A DNA stretch of 64,000 bases. Origin: DASYGT01 sp035999365. GTDB lineage: Bacteria > Actinomycetota > Actinomycetes > Mycobacteriales > Jatrophihabitantaceae. Location: assembly GCA_035999365.1 (NCBI GenBank), contig DASYGT010000022.1, positions 1 to 64,000 on the forward strand, written 5' to 3'. Under the pieces are notes generated by a model. It saw only the letters and a program-made list of their open reading frames with translations. It made no database searches and was not told the DNA's origin. Positions 59,570 to 64,000 of this stretch are shown one piece after another (positions within the stretch are counted from its first letter, which is position 1; each line of letters opens with the position of its first letter). A program made the translations under genes and the position numbers.

Positions 59570-61078
59570 GTGAGTTCGGCGGGCGACGTCCCCCGTCCCG
59601 CACGTGTCACACCGGTTCCCCTGGGCGAGCTCGCCCGCCTGGCGGAGACGACCGTCGACGGACCCGAGAGCCAGATCTCGGGAATCACCGCGTCCAGCGA
59701 CCGGATCCGGCCGGGGGACCTGTTCGCGGCGATCCCGGGGTTGCGCACGCACGGCGCCCGCTTCGCCTCGGACGCCGCACGTGCCGGTGCCGTCGCGGTG
59801 CTCACCGACGCCGCCGGTACCGCCCACGCGCCGCCGGGGCTGCCCACGCTGGTCGTGACGGACGTCCGTGCTGTGCTCGGGGCGATTGCGTCGCGCGTGT
59901 ACGGCGATCCGAGTGGGGCCCTTCGAGTGCAGGGCGTCACGGGGACGAGCGGTAAGACGACGACGACGTTCTTCCTGCGTGCCGGCCTGGCCGCGGCCGG
60001 GAGGACACCCGGGCTCGTCGGCACGGTCGCCACCATGATCGGCGCGGATCGGATCGAGACCGGGTTCACGACCCCGGAAGCGCCCGATCTGCACGCGTTG
60101 CTCGCCGTGATGCGTGAGCGCGGCGTCACGGACGTCGCGATGGAGGTGTCGAGCCATGCCCTCGAACTCGGCCGTGTCGGTGGCGTCGCGTTCGAGGTCG
60201 GGGGCTTCACCAACCTCTCGCAGGACCATCTCGATTTCCATCCGAGCATGGAGGACTATTTCGCCGCCAAGCGCAGGCTCTTCGAGTCCGGCGCGCGCCC
60301 CGTCGTGGTTGTCGACGACGAGTGGGGACGCACCCTCGCCGGCACCCTCGTCGACGTGACCACCGTGAGCACGGCATCCCGTGCCGCCACCTGGAGCGCG
60401 CGAGCGATCATCGGAAATTCCGACGGCACGATCGACTTCGTCCTCGATGGCCCCGCGGGAGCGATCCCGGCGCGCACCAGCATTCCTGGCCGGTTCAACG
60501 TCGCCAATGCCGCGCTGGCGATCGCATTGCTGCACAGTGTCGGCGTTGCGCCGAGCGTCGCCGCAGAGGCGATCGCCCAGGCTGTCGTCCCGGGGCGAAT
60601 GGAGCGCATCGACGAGGGGCAGCCGTTCCTGGCAGTGGTCGACTACAGCCACAAGCCGGCGGCGGTGCAGAGCGCACTCGCCGCACTGCGGCCCCTGACG
60701 TCGCAACGGCTGATCGTGGTGCTCGGGTGCGGAGGCGATCGTGATCGTGCGAAGCGGCCGATGATGGGTGAGATCGCCGCACGGGGCTCCGACCTGCTGA
60801 TCGTCACCGACGACAACCCGCGGTCGGAAGACCCGGCGGCGATCAGGCGCGAGATGCTCCTCGGTGCCGAGGCGGTGCCGCCGAGTCAGCGGGGTCAGGT
60901 GCGCCAGATCGCTGATCGTGCCGCCGCGATCGCCGAGGCTGTGCGTGCGGCCGGGGCGGGCGACTGCGTGCTCATCGCCGGGAAGGGGCACGAGACGGGT
61001 CAGGAGATCGACGGCGTCGTGCACCCGTTCGACGACGGGGACGTCGTGCGTGCGGCACTGCGTGAGGTCCTGACGTGA
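59570..61078 (+). CDS. murE: UDP-MurNAc-tripeptide synthetase (meso-diaminopimelate adding)
   Basis: A 502-residue Mur ligase. ATP loop GVTGTSGKTTTT, MEVSSHALELGR, NLSQDHLDFHPSMEDYFAAKRRLF (with carbamylated Lys), and the substrate motif DNPRSEDP, which specifies meso-diaminopimelate instead of lysine. So the cell wall should contain DAP. The GTG at 59570 is preferred over the GTG at 59564; ftsI ends 7 nt before. Confidence 0.94.
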   Translation: MSSAGDVPRPARVTPVPLGELARLAETTVDGPESQISGITASSDRIRPGDLFAAIPGLRTHGARFASDAARAGAVAVLTDAAGTAHAPPGLPTLVVTDVRAVLGAIASRVYGDPSGALRVQGVTGTSGKTTTTFFLRAGLAAAGRTPGLVGTVATMIGADRIETGFTTPEAPDLHALLAVMRERGVTDVAMEVSSHALELGRVGGVAFEVGGFTNLSQDHLDFHPSMEDYFAAKRRLFESGARPVVVVDDEWGRTLAGTLVDVTTVSTASRAATWSARAIIGNSDGTIDFVLDGPAGAIPARTSIPGRFNVANAALAIALLHSVGVAPSVAAEAIAQAVVPGRMERIDEGQPFLAVVDYSHKPAAVQSALAALRPLTSQRLIVVLGCGGDRDRAKRPMMGEIAARGSDLLIVTDDNPRSEDPAAIRREMLLGAEAVPPSQRGQVRQIADRAAAIAEAVRAAGAGDCVLIAGKGHETGQEIDGVVHPFDDGDVVRAALREVLT

Positions 61079-62514
61079 TCGCGATGTCCCTCGGCGAGAT
61101 CGCCCGCATCGTCGATGGAGTGGTTGCCGACGCCGATCCGTCGACAGTGGTCACCGGTTCGATCGAGTTCGACTCACGATTGATTCGCCCGGGTGGACTC
61201 TTCGTCGCCTTCACAGGTGATCGCGTCGACGGGCACGACTATGTGTCGGCAGCGGTCGCGGCGGGAGCTGAGGCCGCGCTCGTGACCCGATCGGTGGACG
61301 CGCCGAGCATCCTGGTGGGCGACGCCGTCGTCGCGATGGGTGCCCTCGCCGGCGCCGTCGTACGCCGGCTACCGGAGGCGAGCGTCATCGGCGTGACCGG
61401 CTCCTCCGGCAAGACGTCGACGAAGGACATGCTGGCCCACGTCCTGGCAAAGCTCGGCCCGACAATCGCCCCGCCCGGTTCGTTCAACAACGAGCTGGGC
61501 CACCCGTACACCGTGCTGCGTGCCGACGAGACGACGCGATACTTGGTGCTCGAGACGAGCGCACGCGGTGTCGGCCACATCAGCTATCTCACGCGTATCG
61601 CACCGCCACGCATCGGTGTCGTCCTCAACGTGGGCAGCGCACATCTCGGTGTCTTCGGTTCGCGAGCCGCGATCGCACAGGCGAAGGGCGAGCTGGTCGA
61701 GGCGCTGCCTTCGGCCGACGACGGGGGAGTGGCCGTGCTCAACGCCGACGACCCGCTCGTCGCGGCGATGCGCTCGCGTACGCCGGCCCGGGTCGTCACC
61801 TTCGGCACCGCACGTGACGCCGACGTCCGAGCGCTGTCGATCGAACTCGACGACCTCGGTCGGCCCCGGTTCACCCTGTCGTCGGCGGGGGAGCGTGCCG
61901 AAGTCGCGCTTCGCTACGTCGGCGCACACCATGTCGGTAATGCGCTCGCGACGGCCGCCGTCGCGATCGAGTGCGGAATGTCGGTACCGCAAGCCGCGCA
62001 GGCTCTGGGCGCGGCGACCCCGGCCTCCCGGTGGCGCATGGAGGTCACCGAGCGAGTCGACGGCGTGCTGGTGGTCAATGACGCCTACAACGCGAATCCG
62101 GAATCCATGCGCGCCGCCTTGGAGGCGCTCGCGGGGATCAGCGCACGCCGACATGCTCGATCGGTCGCGGTCCTCGGCGTGATGGCCGAGCTCGGTGCCG
62201 ATGCCGATGCCGAGCATGTAGCGATCGGGAGGCTCGCCGCACGGCTGGGCATAGCGCAGGTGGTGGTGGTCGGCGCGGAGGCCCGCGGCATCGAGGCGGG
62301 CACCGCTCTGGAAGGCTCGTGGCGCGGCAACGCGTCCTGGGTGCCCGACATCGGCGCGGCCGTCGCGCTGCTGCGGGGCGAACTGCGGCCAGGCGACGTG
62401 GTGCTCGTCAAGGCCTCGCGTGCGGCGAGCCTCGAACGGGTCGCCGCCGCCATCACGGACGATTTCCACCAGGACGAAGTCGACACCGACGGACCAGGAG
62501 GCACTGCGGCGTGA
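61075..62514 (+). CDS. murF: UDP-MurNAc-tripeptide:D-Ala-D-Ala ligase
   Basis: A 479-residue Mur ligase: FDSRLIRPGGLFVAF, VIGVTGSSGKTSTKDML (P-loop), SFNNELGHPYTVLRAD, LNVGSAHLGVFGS and NDAYNANPESMRAALEAL. Adds the D-Ala-D-Ala dipeptide to UDP-MurNAc-tripeptide. The GTG overlaps the murE stop (GTGA), and its own stop overlaps the mraY start. Confidence 0.95.
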   Translation: MIAMSLGEIARIVDGVVADADPSTVVTGSIEFDSRLIRPGGLFVAFTGDRVDGHDYVSAAVAAGAEAALVTRSVDAPSILVGDAVVAMGALAGAVVRRLPEASVIGVTGSSGKTSTKDMLAHVLAKLGPTIAPPGSFNNELGHPYTVLRADETTRYLVLETSARGVGHISYLTRIAPPRIGVVLNVGSAHLGVFGSRAAIAQAKGELVEALPSADDGGVAVLNADDPLVAAMRSRTPARVVTFGTARDADVRALSIELDDLGRPRFTLSSAGERAEVALRYVGAHHVGNALATAAVAIECGMSVPQAAQALGAATPASRWRMEVTERVDGVLVVNDAYNANPESMRAALEALAGISARRHARSVAVLGVMAELGADADAEHVAIGRLAARLGIAQVVVVGAEARGIEAGTALEGSWRGNASWVPDIGAAVALLRGELRPGDVVLVKASRAASLERVAAAITDDFHQDEVDTDGPGGTAA

Positions 62515-63602
62515 AGACGATTCTGCTCGCCGCCGTCGTCTCCCTGCTCACCTCGATCCTCTGCACCCCGCTGGTCGTCGCGTTCTTCCGCAGGCGCGGG
62601 TTCGGCCAGGAGATCCGCACGGACGGCCCGCAGACACACCTGGTCAAGCGCGGTACGCCGACGATGGGCGGCGTGGCGATCATCGGCTCGACCGTGTTCG
62701 GCTACGTCGTCGCTCACGTGATCATCGTCGCCCGTGGCGGCGGCGGCCCGAACGCGTCGGGGCTGCTGGCCCTGTTCCTCATGGTGGGTCTCGGCGGTGT
62801 CGGCTTTCTCGACGACTTCATCAAGATCCGCCGCCAGCGCAACCTCGGGCTGCGGGCCCGTGCGAAGTTCGGCGGCCAGCTCGTGGTGGGCCTGACGTTC
62901 GCGGTGCTCACCCTGCAATTCCGCGACAAGAACGGCGTGACGCCGGCCTCGACGCACCTGTCCTACGTTCGCGACATCTCCGCGATCGGGCTCGGCACGG
63001 TGGGCTTCCTCGCGCTTGCGTACGTCATCATCGCCGCCACGTCCAACGCAGTGAACCTGACCGACGGCCTCGACGGCCTGGCCGCGGGCGCTTCGGCGAT
63101 GGTATTCGGAGCGTTCACGCTCATCGAGTTCCTGCAATTCCGCAACCCGTGCGCGCCGACGTTTCACCCCGGCTGCTATGTCGTACGCGATCCGCTCGAT
63201 CTCGCCCTCGTGGCCGCATCGGCGATGAGCGCGTGCTTCGGATTCCTGTGGTGGAACGCGTCACCCGCGCAGATCTTCATGGGCGACACCGGCTCGATGG
63301 CGCTCGGCGGGCTGATGGCCGGGCTTGCCATCCTGTCGCACACCGAGCTGCTGCTCGTCGTGCTGGGTGGGCTCTTCGCCATGGTGACCTTGTCGGGGAT
63401 CATCCAGACCGGATGGTTCAAATTCACCCGCATCCGATCCGGGACGGGGCGACGGGTCTTCCGAATGGCACCGCTGCATCACCACTTCGAGCTCGGCGGT
63501 TGGGAAGAAGTCACGATCATCGTCCGGTTCTGGATCGTCGCCGGCATCGCCGTGGCGTTCGGGATGGGGCTGTTCTACGCGGACTTCATCGGCAATGGCT
63601 GA
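62511..63602 (+). CDS. mraY: Phospho-MurNAc-pentapeptide translocase
   Basis: A 363-residue enzyme with about ten membrane helices making lipid I from UDP-MurNAc-pentapeptide and undecaprenyl phosphate. DGPQTHLVKRGTPTMGG, FLDDFIKIRRQRNLGL (Asp-rich), NAVNLTDGLDGLA, FMGDTGSMALGG and PLHHHFELGGWEE are intact. GTG overlaps the murF stop as GTGA. Confidence 0.95.
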   Translation: MKTILLAAVVSLLTSILCTPLVVAFFRRRGFGQEIRTDGPQTHLVKRGTPTMGGVAIIGSTVFGYVVAHVIIVARGGGGPNASGLLALFLMVGLGGVGFLDDFIKIRRQRNLGLRARAKFGGQLVVGLTFAVLTLQFRDKNGVTPASTHLSYVRDISAIGLGTVGFLALAYVIIAATSNAVNLTDGLDGLAAGASAMVFGAFTLIEFLQFRNPCAPTFHPGCYVVRDPLDLALVAASAMSACFGFLWWNASPAQIFMGDTGSMALGGLMAGLAILSHTELLLVVLGGLFAMVTLSGIIQTGWFKFTRIRSGTGRRVFRMAPLHHHFELGGWEEVTIIVRFWIVAGIAVAFGMGLFYADFIGNG

Positions 63603-64000
63603 GCCGGTCGGCGCCTATGCAGCGGCGACCGTCCGCGCCTCGATGACCGGCGAGACCGTCCTCGTCTGCGGTGCGGGTCTGGCCGGCGAGTCCGCGGTGC
63701 GTGCCCTCCTCGCCCGCGGCGCTCGGGTGTTGCTGGCGGATCGAGTCGAATCTGCGGCCGTCTCCGCGCTGGTCGGCGCCGGTGCCGAGTTCGTGGGTTC
63801 ACCCACGGCGGTGCCCGGCGAGGTGGACCTGGTCGTGACCTCGCCGGGCTGGCGCCCGGACCATCCGTTGCTCCGTTCGGCGCTGGACGCGGGTATCGAG
63901 GTCATCGGCGAGGTTGAGTTCGCCTGGCGTCTCCGGGGCCCGGACGCTGCGCCGTGGCTGGCGATCACGGGCACGAACGGCAAGACCACCACCGCGCGCA
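63595..64000 (+). CDS. murD: UDP-MurNAc-L-Ala:D-Glu ligase, N-terminal part (runs off window)
   Basis: The ATG at 63595 overlaps the mraY stop by 8 nt. The 135 residues present read GETVLVCGAGLAGESAVRALL (Rossmann uracil-binding start), VVTSPGWRPDHPLL, EVEFAWRL and the ATP loop ITGTNGKTTTAR, at the window edge. This is MurD by both sequence and place in the dcw cluster. Confidence 0.93.
   Translation, partial: MAEPVGAYAAATVRASMTGETVLVCGAGLAGESAVRALLARGARVLLADRVESAAVSALVGAGAEFVGSPTAVPGEVDLVVTSPGWRPDHPLLRSALDAGIEVIGEVEFAWRLRGPDAAPWLAITGTNGKTTTAR

Noticed and set aside
59550..59573. TAACGT followed by a three-codon ORF (ATG TGG GTG TGA) overlapping the murE GTG
   Set aside because: The box lies in the last codons of ftsI and murE is clearly an operon gene; probably chance.
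57286..60249. A 987-codon open frame on the minus strand opposite ftsL-ftsI-murE
   Set aside because: It lies antisense to three clear dcw genes, has a composition typical of GC-rich shadow frames (Arg, His, Gly, Asp) and no domain.

Overview
The window is a dense, GC-rich (roughly 70%) chromosomal segment from an actinobacterium. GTG/TTG starts are frequent, genes overlap by GTGA/ATGA junctions, and a TANNNT -10 box often sits 6-8 nt before the start codon. From memory, the gene order is strongly collinear with the Mycobacterium tuberculosis block Rv2200c-Rv2155c (ctaC to murD), but it carries a carotenoid cluster with a split lycopene cyclase, a class I-beta DAHP synthase and a c-di-AMP riboswitch. 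A non-mycobacterial lineage such as the Jatrophihabitans/Nakamurella/Frankia neighbourhood is my best guess. No insertion sequence, prophage, CRISPR array, rRNA or tRNA was seen; this is core chromosome.

Layout. 1-9.6 kb: start of a cysteine desulfurase, then the respiratory supercomplex genes (ctaC-ctaF; qcrC-qcrA-qcrB and ctaE on the other strand), with trpD and the assembly factor ctaG. 9.6-17.2 kb: an Lrp ligand-binding protein, a DnaQ/GIY-YIG nuclease fusion, a NYN-domain protein, a CxxC microprotein, a ydaO-type c-di-AMP riboswitch driving an NlpC/P60 cell-wall hydrolase, a peptidase-MA-like lipoprotein, and the PimB mannosyltransferase. 17.2-35 kb: fatty-acyl-CoA ligase, SRPBCC proteins, ArsA-like ATPase, ROK kinase, acyltransferase, exoribonuclease, a phosphofructokinase of PPi type, two unrelated DAHP synthases, threonine aldolase, endonuclease IV and the Ser/Thr kinase PknL. 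35-42 kb: two methyltransferase-fold proteins, the Rv2175c-like HTH protein, carotenoid genes crtYc/crtYd facing crtB-crtI-crtE, and metF. 42-47.4 kb: GNAT, YbaK, and assimilatory sulfur reduction (sirA-cysH) behind a short Cys-containing leader peptide, with the siroheme synthase cysG diverging. 47.4-50 kb: an apparent SOS operon (LexA-like box, HEPN protein, methyltransferase, DinB). 50-55.3 kb: DUF3040 protein and a MoxR/DUF58/transglutaminase operon. 55.4 kb to the end: the dcw cluster mraZ-rsmH-ftsL-ftsI-murE-murF-mraY-murD behind four MraZ boxes.

How the parts fit. The window links respiration (cytochrome bcc-aa3), cell-envelope growth (hydrolase, PIM mannosyltransferase, PknL, dcw cluster), sulfur assimilation (sirA, cysH and the siroheme maker) and DNA damage tolerance. 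The most useful non-coding observations are the riboswitch, the leader peptide, the SOS box, the MraZ boxes, and a consistent set of about sixteen promoters placed for leaderless transcription, which also helps fix several start codons.
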